From assembly GCA_907165065.1 (NCBI GenBank), contig OU015532.1, positions 32,659,339 to 32,723,338 on the forward strand: a stretch of 64,000 bases of DNA, in the 5' to 3' direction. Of the stretch, positions 35,576-48,228 are shown piece after piece. Position 1 is the first letter of the stretch. Every line of letters starts with the position of its first letter. Under the pieces are notes generated by a model. The model was not told where the DNA came from. It made no database searches and saw only the letters and a program-made list of their open reading frames with translations. The stretch comes from Caprimulgus europaeus. Lineage: Eukaryota; Chordata; Aves; Caprimulgiformes; Caprimulgidae. Both the position numbers and the translations under genes were made by a program.

Positions 35576-36587
35576 TATGGTGGGTTAACCTTGGCTGCCT
35601 GCCAGATGCCTACAAAAGCTGGTCTATCACTGCCCCTCCTCAACTGGGCAGGGGGAGAGAAAATATAGCAAAAGGCTTGTGGGTCAAGATAAGGACAGAG
35701 AGAGATCACTCATCAGTTACTGGCACAGACAAAACAGACTTGACTTGGGGAAAATAAATTTAATTTATTACCAATCAAATCAGAGGATAATTAGAAATAA
35801 AACCAAATCTTAAAACACCTTCCCCCACCCTCCCTTCTTCCTAGATTTAACTTTTTTCCTGATTTCCACCTCCTCCCCCCAGCAGCACAGTGGGACAGGG
35901 AATGGGGTTGGGGTCAATTAATCACAGGTTGTTTCTGCCGCTCCTTCCTCCTCAGGGGGAGAAGAGGTTGTTTCTGCGCTCCTTCCCCCACACCAGCGTA
36001 GGGTCCCTCTCACGGGAGACAGTCCTCCATGAACTTCTCCAACGTGTGTCCTTCCCATTAATGACAGTTCTGCTCAAACTGCTCCAGCCTGGGTCCTTTC
36101 CATAGGGTGCAGTCCTTCAGGAAGGGACTACTCCAGCGTGGGTCCCCCACGGGGTCACAAGTCCTGCTCCAGCGTGGGCTCCTCTCTTCATGGGCCACAG
36201 GTCCTGACAGGAGCCTGCTCCAGCGTGGGCTTCCCATGGGGTCACAGCCTCCTTCAGGCATCTGCCTGCTCTGGCGTGGTGTCCTCCATGGGCTACAGGT
36301 GGTCATCTGTTCTGCCATGGACCTCCATCAACTGCAGGTGGACAGCCTGCCTCACAGGCTCACCACAAGTTGCAGGGGAATCTGTTTCAGTGCCTGAAGC
36401 ACCTCCTCCCCTTCCTTCTTCACTGACCTTGGTGTCTGCAAGGGTTGTTTCTCTCACATCTTCTCACTCCTCTCTTCAGCTGAGAAATGTGCAGGGTCTT
36501 TTTTTCCTCTTCCTCTTCTTAATTATTTTCTCACAGAGGCGTTACCATCATCACTGACTGGCTAAGCCTTGGCCAGTAGCAGGTCCA
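35576..36587 (-). mobile_element. Incomplete LTR of an avian endogenous retrovirus (second family)
   Basis: About 1 kb matches an avian LTR family that I recognise by its words. In plus-strand order these are GGGTTAACCTTGGCTGCCTG, CTTGTGGGTCAAGATAAGGA, AATTTAATTTATTACCAATC, repeated CTCCAGCGTGGG units, CACTGACCTTGGTGTCTGCA and GCCTTGGCCAG. The element is read on the minus strand, where an AATAAA polyadenylation-like signal falls in the 3' third, at about 35765-35775. GC content is well above its surroundings. The copy is incomplete, shows no target-site duplication and has no internal retroviral sequence beside it. The frames of 86-139 codons within it are by-products of its GC-rich repeated units. 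The exact subfamily and class are uncertain. Confidence 0.8.
36082..36285 (+). repeat. Tandem imperfect units inside the LTR
   Basis: At least five copies of a CTCCAGCGTGGG-type word recur every 37-55 bp, interspersed with ACGGGGTCACA-like and TCCT words. This forms a degenerate minisatellite within the LTR. It is a feature I associate with this LTR family, not a separate insertion. Confidence 0.7.
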
Positions 36588-39500
36588 GGGGAGAAGGAAA
36601 GGAGAAGAAATGGATCTTCCACATATTGCTAGCCAAAGTGATGTAGTAAATCTCCAGCATCCCCATCATAACAGGACAGTCCTGCAGTCAGTTCCCTACT
36701 TGACAGGAATAGAATAAAAGGAAAATGAAACACATGGGTTAAGAAAGGATCCCAGCTACCGCAGCCTGGTGTACACAACATGAGCTCAGTGTTTGCGTTC
36801 AACCCTGCATTATACCCCATTCCAAGAAGGTTTATTTTCTTGGAGGCAGCAGGATAGGAGATCCTGGAGACAAGAGTTTAGTAGTGATATGGCCAGCTCC
36901 TTACTGTGCTGCATCTTACATAGTATACTCAACCAAAACCTGAAGTGTTGTGGTGCACAAACATCTCAGCTGCCTCTACATAAATCAGCTTCTGTTCAAG
37001 CACATCTAGTAGCTCAAGATCTATGTGATGATAATGTGGCTACTCCTACAGATATTGAAACAAAATCACTGCATTTGCGCTGTGTTTCTTGTCAGCAAGC
37101 TTGGCAGACCAAATCAGGTTGCACTGAGCTATCTTGGAGGCTGTGCACCTGCAACATGAATTGTGGGCTAACTGAACGGTCTAGTTGAATAAGGTAATGC
37201 ATATATCTGTGCAGATCAAAGAGTTAACTGTGATGTTAGAATGCCAATACATAAATCAAGCTACAAAGTAAATATTTAGGGTTTGTGCATTTCTTCTGAG
37301 AGATTAAATGAATGAAACAGATATCCTACTTCTGATTATTCTTTTAATATTTGCCCAAGCAAAGCTATCTTGAAGATCACTCAGGTATTGCTGTCAAACC
37401 TGAAGGTATACTGTTTCACATGTCATGTGATAAATAATGTCTTTGTTTTATGGGAAAGGATAATTGCATATAGAAACACTGTAATCTTGAGTTAGAATCA
37501 GTCAAAAAAATTTGGCTACTGGAGTCCATAGCAAATTTTTAAAAATGTTTTTACTTTCTCATTGTGCTTCAAAAATCTCTCCATTGCTACTTGTGGGAAA
37601 TGCTGAAGTTGCTAATGCCATCAAATGCATAAAGGACTGAATTGCATTATTTTCATCTAAATCCCAAACAAGTATATGTGCATTCTTTTGCTACCCTGGC
37701 GTAGCAACAGTAATTGAACTTCAGGGTCTGTATTTTGGACTGTTTTCCAGATCTGCAGTAAGGCCAAGAGTTTTAAATGAAGATAAGAGTCCTGACTTGA
37801 CCCTTTACCCTCTGCCTTACTGCATTCTAATCATTATTCTATTTCACTCTGCTGTTAAGAAATTCTTCCATCAGCTTTCAGTTATCTGAACATTACACAT
37901 AAAATTGTGTGTATGCAAATAAAATTAATCTCCAATGTGCCACTTTATTTTTAATGTCCCAGTTGCTTGCTGTTTCAGCTGTTCTTAAAGTCAGTGAAAA
38001 GCATCAAAGATTCTTCTTTGAGATTTGCCAGTTGTGGGGTTAACATTTGCATGAGAAGATTTTAAATCTCTGCTGATTCTGACTGGCAAAGGATTACAAC
38101 AGGGTCTTTTCCCAGAAATACTGTAGATTGTTCAAGTTCTTTTGGCTTTTCTAGGGCATGATTGAGGACTCCTAAACCTGTTGTTTCTTACAGGATATTG
38201 CATTTTTTTAAAACTGTGGCTTCACTAAGGGCTTTTGAGATATTTTTAGATTAAGTGAAATAAAAAGAGGTTATTAAAAGGGCAACTAGCAGATGATTTG
38301 GCATCGTTACACATAAAGCATGAACATCACCTTCTTCCACCATCACTTCTTGCTGTTCATGTTCTTCTAGCCTAAGTATGTCTGATATTTACTGTTGGTT
38401 CATTTAATGTCAGAAAGAAAAGGAAAGGAAAGGGGAAAGAAGAGCAATATTTTTTAAAACAATCACATTTCCTTACATAAACACTTATTAAAAATTTGCT
38501 TGCAAACAACATGTAGACCTCTTGAGCACATATAAGAATGATATTTTCAAACAGTTGGGATTTTTTTAATCAAAACAAATGTTTTTGTTATGGTTATGCA
38601 TAAAATTATATCTGCTGAAATAATCTTTAAACTGCCTGTATATTTTATATGGTATATATAACATAGAATTTTAATAATATAATTGTAATAATATAACTTC
38701 AGTTAAAAGAAAAGAGCTTACAAAACATTAGTAAAAACAGACTCCTGTCTAGAACATTGATAAGTGGTACTAGTAATAAGGAAGTTGGAAAAAACTGTTG
38801 GTGTTCACCAAGTGTTATCAGGTACTTCAGAAAGTAGCCTGAATTATACCACTTCATTTTCCTGTCATTCTTTTCTGATGAACAAGCACAGGAAAAAAGA
38901 AGCTACAGAGTAGATATTGTAGAGTAATTATTTAGAGGCCTACAGATTTTGAAGTATTCATGTAGATTGTCTGGTTTTCATTAAAAATCTGATTTGTATT
39001 GAGATTATTTTTTTCTCAACAGACCAGGAATGTGTTTCATAAGCATCTGAAATATTTCCAATATTTCAAATTCCCCCTGGTGCTTTGGATGAAAGAACAC
39101 CATCAGCCAGAGTCCCCATTGCCCTGAGTCTTCAGTGACATTAGGTGCATAGAAGATACCAGTAAATTACAATAGAGTTTTACAGTGGTTTAGAAAACTG
39201 CATAAAAGCATGGCAAAAGACAGCCTCTCTGCTGCTCATCTCCTTAGCACCTCGTGGGGCCATTGTTCAGATGGAGATAAGTGACTGAAGAGCACTGTAC
39301 AATCTAGTTCAAAACTGCATGGAACTAGAGAAGAGCTGAGAAGCTTGACATTAACTGGGAAATCAATAGATTTTTTTTTCCTTTAGTGGAATTACAGATT
39401 CCATTGTTTAAGAGGATGTAGAATTAGCTATGGTAAAAATCTCATAAAAACCGTGTCAAAGTTTTAGCTGTCAGTTTAATGATATCAACTAATTTAAATG

Positions 39501-42500
39501 CTAAAATCTGTAATGGGTATTATTTCTTTTATCACGTAAACTGATGGATACAGAAAATTAAATTAGAAGTTAATCAGATAAAGTAAAGGGTTGGTTTGCA
39601 GCACAAAATAGGAATTAGACATGAACTACCAGAAAATGTATTCAACTATTTTTTTTTTTATCCTGCCTATGTTCTGGATGACCACATTTGCAAAGATGCT
39701 AAGTACTGTTTTGAGAAAACAGAAATAAGTTTGAGTTCCTCTTGTTGCACTGAACTTTTATTTCCTATTGTTAATATTCTCTAAAGCTGTTAACATGGAA
39801 TAATAGGCCTAAACAAAGGCTTTTTAATATTATTTACCATAAGGAGAGAAAACTCTCATTACATTCTTCTATTTTCAAATTTGAAAAAATGCTTACTTTC
39901 AGTGTAACAAAAATGTACGTTACAAATTCAGGTCCTCCTAATGCCAGAAAAATTTAGGGGTAGTAGGAAGAGCAGTAAAAAAAAACAATAAGAGAGAGAT
40001 AAAGCTGAGAAAATTTATATTATTAAGACTGCTTCAAGTGTTGGCTTTGCTGTTGCTAAGAACTATTCTAAAATGCCTATTAGATTTTCGTTAATAACTG
40101 ACCACTTCACTTAATGTTCACAATTTTCCTTGTACACAATGTTGTATCATACAACCCTCTCTAAGAAAGAGGTGTAAAAGACTCCACATTCCTAAAGGTC
40201 CTAATGACAAAATCCTCCTTTGTACACCCTAATGTTACACAAAAAAAACATTCTATGACTCCTGGGTTTTTTGTCTTCAGAAATCTTTTTTTTATGAAGA
40301 GGAATCACAGTAAATATTTATGCTTACTTTCTCCCTCTTTGTTTCTTGTTGTAGCCTACATGATGGTAAACCTAGGATTCATTTCTGATACCTTAAAATT
40401 CCAGATAAATCTTCCTGCTGCAGCATCAGAAGATGCCAACTAGCTTTGCTGGAAATAGCATCCCGGTATCTTGTGCAGCTGTCTAACCACGGAGAGGGCC
40501 AGGATTTTCAGAAGTGATTAATGATTCTGTTGCACAAATGAAACCTCTTCATGTGTCAGACAGGGAGAAGAAGCATATCTTAAAAATCAATACCTAAGTG
40601 CATCTGAAGTAGCATACTTAACATCATTGGGAAGTCTAGGACAAGGAGTGAGGGATGATAAAAACAGGTGAGTGTTGTCTTCTGTTTATATTGTCTTTGC
40701 CCTACAGAACTTTTCCTGTGTGGAATGTTTGCCAAGTTCCCCAAACAGATATTATTCTTCTTGTGCCACAAAATTATTTGAAAATGCATTGTGGGGTTTC
40801 ATATATTGGAAAAGATGCCATACAACCAGCTTTATGACTTCAGCTTGTGGAAAGAAGCATGATTCTTTCACTTACTTTGAGTGAAGAGGTTAGAAAATTT
40901 ATTTCCTTTCCTTCTGTGTCAGTGTGATACTGTAGGAAAATACTGAACAGCTGAAGTGAATAGATGAAAAAATCAGCTCAGGACTGCTCAGTCATAAATG
41001 TATGTCTGATTTCCACCTTTTAAAAAAAAAAAAAATAAAGAAAGAAAGAAAGGAAAATCAGTTTTTCTGTGATTGTGTGAAAATCTGAACAATTTTTTCA
41101 GGAACAGGGTTGCATTGGGTGATACATTCCATAGAATATTTGCACAGAGTATTTTGGAAATGTGGCAACTTCAGCGGCAGCAAACACAGAATCACTTGTG
41201 ACTCACTTCTTCCAAGCCAATCTAACAGACAACACAAGCCAAATGATCCTTCTGTGTAAAGTGAAAAGAAAATAAATGTTCTGTATACTCATAAACATTA
41301 TAATTCAGCTGTTTAGTAGGCAGGAAAAGTGCTTTTGGAGAAAAACAACAATAACAACAAATCCCCAGTATTTGCATGTGCTCTAATGTCAAATTTTTCT
41401 CTGCAAATTCGCATGTCAGCTAGGGAAGAAAAACCATGTAGGAAAAGCACAGGCTATTTCACACAGAGACTACACTTTCAACTCACAGAAGAAAATTCAA
41501 TTTCAGAAAACAAAAACTGACGTATTAAAGAATTAGGAATGGATTCAGGAATGAGATCTTGCAGTAGGACAATCCTGCTTATCCTACAGAAATAGCTAGG
41601 AAATGTCTACCCCTAAGGTGAAAGACAGAACAGCACATTAGGTGCTTTTCACACCCAGTTGTTCAACAGTTGTGGGAAAAGTCTCCATTGCTCCATTGCT
41701 CCACAGACTGTAGCCTTCTTGTAAGGCCATATGTTTTTAAACAGCACTGACAATGTCAGGGGGGTTTTTTTGAGGAAAAATTACAATCCAGGGTAGCAAG
41801 TCAGCAACTCACGAGTGTTTCTGGTCAGCAGCAAGCCATATGTAATGTTTAGATATGCCTAATTTTTCAAGTAAGTATGTAAACTTTTGTAGGACGTAAT
41901 ATACTAGGACATTGGTGTGTTTTCCAAAGTAGATCTAATAAAGATCTTTCTGATTATTAATAAGCATAGATCCTCTGAGTAAATGCATGACGCTAGTCCG
42001 CCATTAGTGACATACGTTCTTAATCAGTTTATATGGGAAAATGAGCACAAGTTCAGTGTTACAGAAACAGTTACGGAAAGTTGAAAAAAAAATACAAGAT
42101 AACTAAATCTGGAAAAGGAAGCCACTTGTGTCACTATTTGTAATCCAGTCTCTATTCTGTAGTGGAGAATGATGATGTTCTTTTTCACAGGACCTAAAAG
42201 TTTATGACGACTAATGAGATTGAGGTTATAGCCTTTAGCATGCCTTCACTTTTAAATAAAAAGTGTGGGTACTGAGAGTGCAGTTGTGTTCTTGAGGAAT
42301 GCCTCTGGGCAGTGCAAAGAAGACGATCCCTTCTGTGAAAGGCCCCATTTTCTTTTATTGCTTTTTTGGGCAACAATGTTTATTACAAAATATAGATCCA
42401 AAGTCTTCAGTTGAGATAAGGTTAATGCATGTTTTAGAAAGGGGTGTAGCTTTTCACTCCAAAAGTATTTGTTTTGTTTCTTCTAGTATAGAGGATCCAA

Positions 42501-44665
42501 AATCTAACCAGACTCATTACCCATATGGATAGTTACTGGATTTGCTGTGCAGTAACTTGACCTTTCCGTTCCTTGCACCAAACTGGCTGCGCATATCCTC
42601 ACTTGATGAGATCAGAGGAAAGAAAAACTGGGAATCTGCTGCTAAAAATCACTTGGTGTCAAAGCAAGTGAGGGAGTAATGTGTCTTACAGAGAAAAGAA
42701 AAAGGGAGGAATATCTCACAGCACTGTGGAGGAAGAGTCTAAAACTCATAATGGTCTTGTGTCACCCCCAGTAACAAACAGCAGCCCCTAATTGCGTGGG
42801 AGGCCTTGGGAAATCTTTACTGAATACTTAAGGAATTTACTGACCTTCAGATTAAAGAGAACCCTGAAGAAGTGCAAGATGAAGACAGTGGGTCAGCAGC
42901 ATTGCAACTCTTTATTACACTATAACTGCTGTTGCTATCAGACCAAAACCATTTCTGTTCCACTTATTCCCACTTTGAGCTTGAACCTAATCCTATGGGC
43001 TGGACAAAGTAAATCGTACATAGATCAGGCAGATTTTATCGCAGTGCTTTTATTAGAGGGCAGTTGTGTGAATTATATAGCTTGAAATGTTCACAAAAAT
43101 AATTTCTCTCTCTTAATTTGCTGTAACAATCTACTGGTTTGACTAGTGATTTTTTGTGAGGAAAGTCTTATCTTACCTTACACCAAAAAGTCACCATAAA
43201 AATGTCCTCATCTTGGAGCACTATACTATGTATCTTGCAAAAATATTCTCCACCAATATAAATACAGGCTTTAATCATGTCACTCTTTATTAATATCACA
43301 GCATTAGAAACCAGAGACAAAAGGGAGGAGGGCAAAATTTTTGTTGCTTTATTTAGAAACAAAGTACATGGGGAAAAAATTTCTCACCAGTTACAAGGCA
43401 CATGGCGATGTCACATTCCACAAAGATTTTGGTGCAAGGAATATAACAGTCTGTATCTGTTAATTTTTATCACATTTAACACTAACTGGAGCAGAAGGAA
43501 GACACGGTATGTTCTTTTACTGCCATTGTTTATGGCTAAATATAGGAATCCTATAGAGCCTGTAGGTAAATTGTTATCTAAGGGACTGTTCTTTACTCAG
43601 TTAAGTCTGCAAGGAAGACAAGGCCATCATACATTGTTGAGATGTCTGATAGTTGCTCAAAAGTGTTTAGAAAAGTCTGACCTGAGTTTATTTTTAAGAT
43701 ACTCCGTCTTCTTCAATATGTTCACAGCCAAATCACTGCCTGTATCTCAGCTATATGACAAAAGGCTTTATAACTCCATGGTACCTGTATGCACACCATG
43801 CCCTCACACATCCTCCTTGCCTTTAAAATAAAATTTGAATGTTCAGGGAGGAAATGAGCAGTAGTGTAGTCCAATGCTTTCCACAGTCTGGATGACTGGG
43901 CACGAGAGCTGCAGAAGAAGCCAGTTGCCCTGATATATAAGTGCAGCCAAACAGTGATGAGAAAAACTGTCCTGAGTTGTTGTGTACGTAATGGTGTGTA
44001 ATCTTATGTGACATGAGGCGAGGGTATGTTATTGATTTGAATTACAAGCACCTTCAGGTATGTCATGTTATTGACAAGATAGGCAATTTTGTACCCAGAT
44101 TGTGTACATGTACCTATCATTTGCACTTTTTTAGTTTTTTGCATAAGAAATATTATAGTTTTTGTAAGTTTGTTGCCTCGCTTGTTTCACCTTGCAAGAT
44201 TTGTCCCAGCATGACTTTGATTAGAAATCTTAAAATAACTTAATATAAAAGCTGACACTTACACATGTAGCATGTATGAGAACAGAAGAATTAACACCTT
44301 CAGATAATGATATTTAAATTATTTATGTTTTTAAAAAATTATTTATTCTGACAGCTCATAAAAAAGTATGATAGCAGCTGCTAGCGGGAAGCAGGATGGT
44401 ATGCAATACATGCATAAATAAAAAATATGCAAGGAAGAAAGTTCCATCTAGGTGGAATCTATTTCAGCTCTTTTGAAACACAAGTATGAAGTGGTAAACA
44501 GGTTGGGTAGAGTATAATCTACTTCACCATTCACAGTTCATGCCTGCTAAATGCTCCTTAATAACCATAAAAGCTAATGGATACTTGCAACATAACACAG
44601 AATTGTCACTATTCTTTCTCTGATTTGTCAAGGTTCTCCAGTTAGCCCAGATTCAGTCTTGCATT
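36588..44665. other. Long AT-rich stretch without a recognised gene
   Basis: Mostly unique AT-rich sequence. Two leads are listed in the findings: a splice-acceptor-like site at 40355 and the 184-codon frame at 43277-43831. An A-rich run with (GAAA)n lies at about 41023-41055. A plus-strand frame of 131 codons at 36793-37188 shows no recognisable domain. Confidence 0.5.
43277..43831 (+). other. Unrecognised 184-codon open reading frame
   Basis: This is the longest ATG-started frame in the window that does not lie in a known repeat. The predicted protein starts MSLFINITALETRDKREEGK, has hydrophobic patches such as YLLIFITF and YVLLLPLF, and a cysteine/histidine-containing stretch near its end (VCTPCPHTSS). 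I recognise no domain. No signal peptide, Kozak context or flanking splice signal supports it. A frame this long is uncommon by chance in AT-rich DNA, but one such event in 64 kb is not decisive. It could be a chance frame, an unrecognised old transposon remnant or, least likely, a single-exon gene. Confidence 0.15.
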
Positions 44666-44945
44666 TCATAGAATCATAGAATCATAGAATCAATCATAGA
44701 ATCATAGAATGGTTTGGGTTGGAAGAGATCTTAGAGATCATCTAGTTCCAACCCCCTGCAGTGAGCAGGGACACCCCCCACTAGACCAGGATGCTCAAAG
44801 CCTCATCCAACCTGGCCTTGAACACTTCCAGGGAGGGGGCATCCACAGCTTCTCTGGGCAACCTGTTCCAGTGTCTCACCACCGTCACAGCGAAGAATTT
44901 CTTCCTAATATCTAATCTAAATCTGCCCTCTTCCAGTTTGAAATC
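44666..44945 (-). mobile_element. CR1 LINE 3' end (type C) with expanded octamer tail
   Basis: On the plus strand the element opens with about five copies of the 8-bp tail unit (ATAGAATC) containing one short interruption. GGTTTGGGTTGGAAGAGATC and the reverse complement of the ORF2 end follow. The minus-strand frame encodes [19 protein letters not shown] and LEVFKARLDEALSILV. It ends (5' truncation) just past CTGCCCTCTTCCAGTTTGAA. It appears little diverged and has the same 3' type as the nested copy at 25344-25587, so it belongs to one of the younger CR1 groups in the window. Confidence 0.95.
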
Positions 44946-47900
44946 ATAGAGTGCAACTTCTGCATCCAGCATCTGCAAAACCATCAGAACTTCATGTGGG
45001 TACAATTATTAGCTCCCCAGTAACGTTGCTTGCAGGTTATTCAAAATATTTCATGAAATTCTCCATTCTTGTGTAGTTTCTAGGAGGGTACCATACCAAG
45101 CCTGCTGAACTTTGAGGTTAGATGTTGTAAAACGATGTATGGTACAAACATTTTAGAGACCAGACCATTCAAAAATCCTAGCACCCTGAAAGAAGGTGTA
45201 TGAAGGAGGAGGGTTCTCTACTTTTTGGGGCACGTTTCTTAAATGGAGGATAACAGCTGTCTAAAGACTGGTAGAGTGATGTGGACTGTGCTGAGTGTAG
45301 CTAGACAATGGGGCATAGTGCTGTGTCAGTGAGATTAAGATACTATAAACCAAAGCACAAAGTAGAACACTAAAAAAAGTTAAAGTTCAATCTGTGATCA
45401 GTGAAAACAAAGAAGGAAGCAGTAATTTCTAAGCTATCATGTTAGTCCAGAGGATTTGGATTTTTGATGCATTCAGTAGATACTCAAAGGCAAATTACAT
45501 CTTACCCTGGGCCCAAATACATAAACACCTATACAAATGTTTCATATCATGTGGATGCTACTGACATTCTAAGGTTTTTGAGAAATACATATGTTTTCTC
45601 TCCCATTTCTACATCAGAAACTGGACACAATCATTGACTAGCAAGCCTCCTGACAACAGGCTGTATATCCTAGGATTCAAATTTCCCAAGTAAAAAAATA
45701 TTCCCAGTCCTCAAAGGAACTGTATAAGTTAAGAGTTTCTCACTTCATGATACTTCCAAGGACTGAAATATCCAGGCTCAATTTTCCCCAGCTGCATACA
45801 CTCCTGTGTAAGTGATGATGGGTTCAGCCATTCATGCAATGCAGAGGGAGAGAGTGCTCACGTTACTCTGCCACAAATGTGTTGTATCCTCATGCCTCGT
45901 GGAAGGAGGGGAATGTGGTAACCAAAGCTCCTCGTAGCTACAAGCTGACTGCCATGCAAACTATTGGTTATGAACTTCAGTTTCTTCAGATGTGTTGAAG
46001 TCCTAATGAGGATAGTGATTGCTACTACAGGCATTTTAGAAATGCTTTTCGTGCTGGTGTTTTGGGGAAGCTGCTCGGAAAGAAAGTGCCCAACTCCTCC
46101 CACCATTTGAAGTGCTGTATTGGATTAACGTTTCCTCTTGACTAGGAAGGTACAATGCACTTCTTGTGAGTGCTACTTGTGCAGTAAAAGCATTGCAGCT
46201 TTGGTGATGTTTAGCATCAGTTAATTTACTAATTTGGAGAGGGATAAGATAATATGGTAAAAGACAAGCCATAGGAGTGAGAACAGCAGGTCCTATTTTT
46301 ATCACTTCACATTAGTTTAAATTTCTCTCTTCCATTTGTACAAAGAAAGCCATAGTTTTGATTTACATACATCCCAATGCAGCCCTGGTTTAATTAAATG
46401 AATTTTTTTGTCTTTGTATAAACAGTGCTATGAAAATAATCAAACGAGTTATTTTCATTATGAATTAGCATTGTTCAGCCAATCCCCATTTATTCACGTA
46501 TTTTGCTATTTTTTTTTCCTCTCCTTTTTAAGAGAGCTGTGAAAAAACAATCTATACTTGATCTTTGCTTTAACCTCTCCAGGCATGGAAAAAATAATGA
46601 AAAAAATTGCACTTAGGATTGTAGTAAGATATATTTCATACTGTACTTTGCTCCATGTTTTTTGCATATAGAAGTTACACAAAGAGAAGACTGAGAACAT
46701 CGGGCTGTATAAAAACATTGAGACATATAAACATCACATGTCTAGGCTAAAGTAATTGTCTAGGCTTACTCTACAGTTCACAGAGAAAGAAAAGAACCTC
46801 CACTGAGTCATTCATTTCTCTTCAAAAAGATAATTGTTTAAGATTTGCAGAATTTATTATCCTCCTGTTTCTCTTCATCAGAAAGAGAATGAACGACTAG
46901 TTTATAAAGTACACTTATTTTTTTAGCAGATTAAATTGGTTACTGTACCAAAAGAAAAAGCAGAATTAGTGTTCTGGTTTTTTGCAATATTATAAAAACT
47001 TTTAAGATCTAGCTGATCAAAGTTTGTGAGGTTTCTAGCCTCTTTAGTGTAAATCTTTCATTGCTATCCTGCCTATAATACTATTTGTGTCAGCTTGTCA
47101 ACGGTTTCTTCAGATTGGCTGTGAGTTCTTGGCTGCATGTGAATACAGCTAGAAATTAGGTCCCATATGGTTCTGGACACAGCCCAATACTAAAATCAGA
47201 AGTTCTAATCTGTGAATGCAAATCCACCCCATACTCAGAAACCTCAAAGCACTCAGATTGAGAGTTCTTTTTTGGCTGGGCTCTACTTAACTTCAAAGGT
47301 CTAAATGCAACGTACATGACAAGAGGAAGGCAATGCAGAGAGAGGAAAAAGTGAGTAGGCAGAATTCCACTCTCTAAGGCCAGGAATAGACTTGCCGTTG
47401 TTAGCAGATCTGCCACTAAACACAGCACACAATGCTGTAAATATCACAGTGTAGCACTATCTGCACCTTACAAAAGTTCACAACAGGGTAAGAGTGATGT
47501 GGTCTCCTCTACTGTATACAGCTCCAGCGTTAAAAGAGAGGAAGGTTGCCATCATGCCCATACATTTCATGCTGTAAAAAAAATGCAAGATATTTTTATA
47601 GCTGACTGGATTCCCTCTTTTCCTTTAGGCGTCTTTCCTCAGGCAGCCTTCCAAATGCAAGGCTACCATACAAGCAAAATAAATAAATAAAATAATTGGA
47701 TTTGCATCACACATACAAAACCTAGGAATTTTAAAGGAACAGGTTAGAAATATGGGGTTTGCATGGCTTGCAGTTTGAAAGGTTGGAGAGCAGATAAAAC
47801 CTGACAGCTAATCTCCAGTGATCACTGAGAATGTTCTAAACCTGCCTTTTTAATGGTTTATTTTTGAAGGCATATAGAATAGCCAATAATTACTACAAGT

Positions 47901-48228
47901 TTTGGGAACTTGAAATTCTTTGCTTTTTTAAAAAAAATATTTATTTGGTGATGCTTCACTCAGGATAAAGCTATTCTAATCCACATAGAATGAAACAGTT
48001 CCACAAAGTTCTCCAAAACAAAACAGTTAAGAATGAAATTATAAATCATTGACCATGTTGGAAACCTATTGGCATGGGACGGATTATTTTTAACAGAATC
48101 AGATCCAAGGAAGAATTTTAGAGGCCAAACCAAACATTTCTTCAAGCACAGATTTACTGGGATGCATGCATTTATGTTCCTGTCTTCTGTTAGCTTCTAC
48201 CCATGACTAATTTTCTAGAACACTGCAA
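44946..48228. other. AT-rich sequence without a recognised gene
   Basis: Unique sequence with chance frames of under 90 codons. An (AAAT)n run sits near 47676-47693. Confidence 0.55.

Noticed and set aside
36058-36557. Frames of 86-139 codons on both strands
   Set aside because: They fall inside a GC-rich LTR with repeated units, which lowers stop-codon frequency. The LTR does not code for protein.
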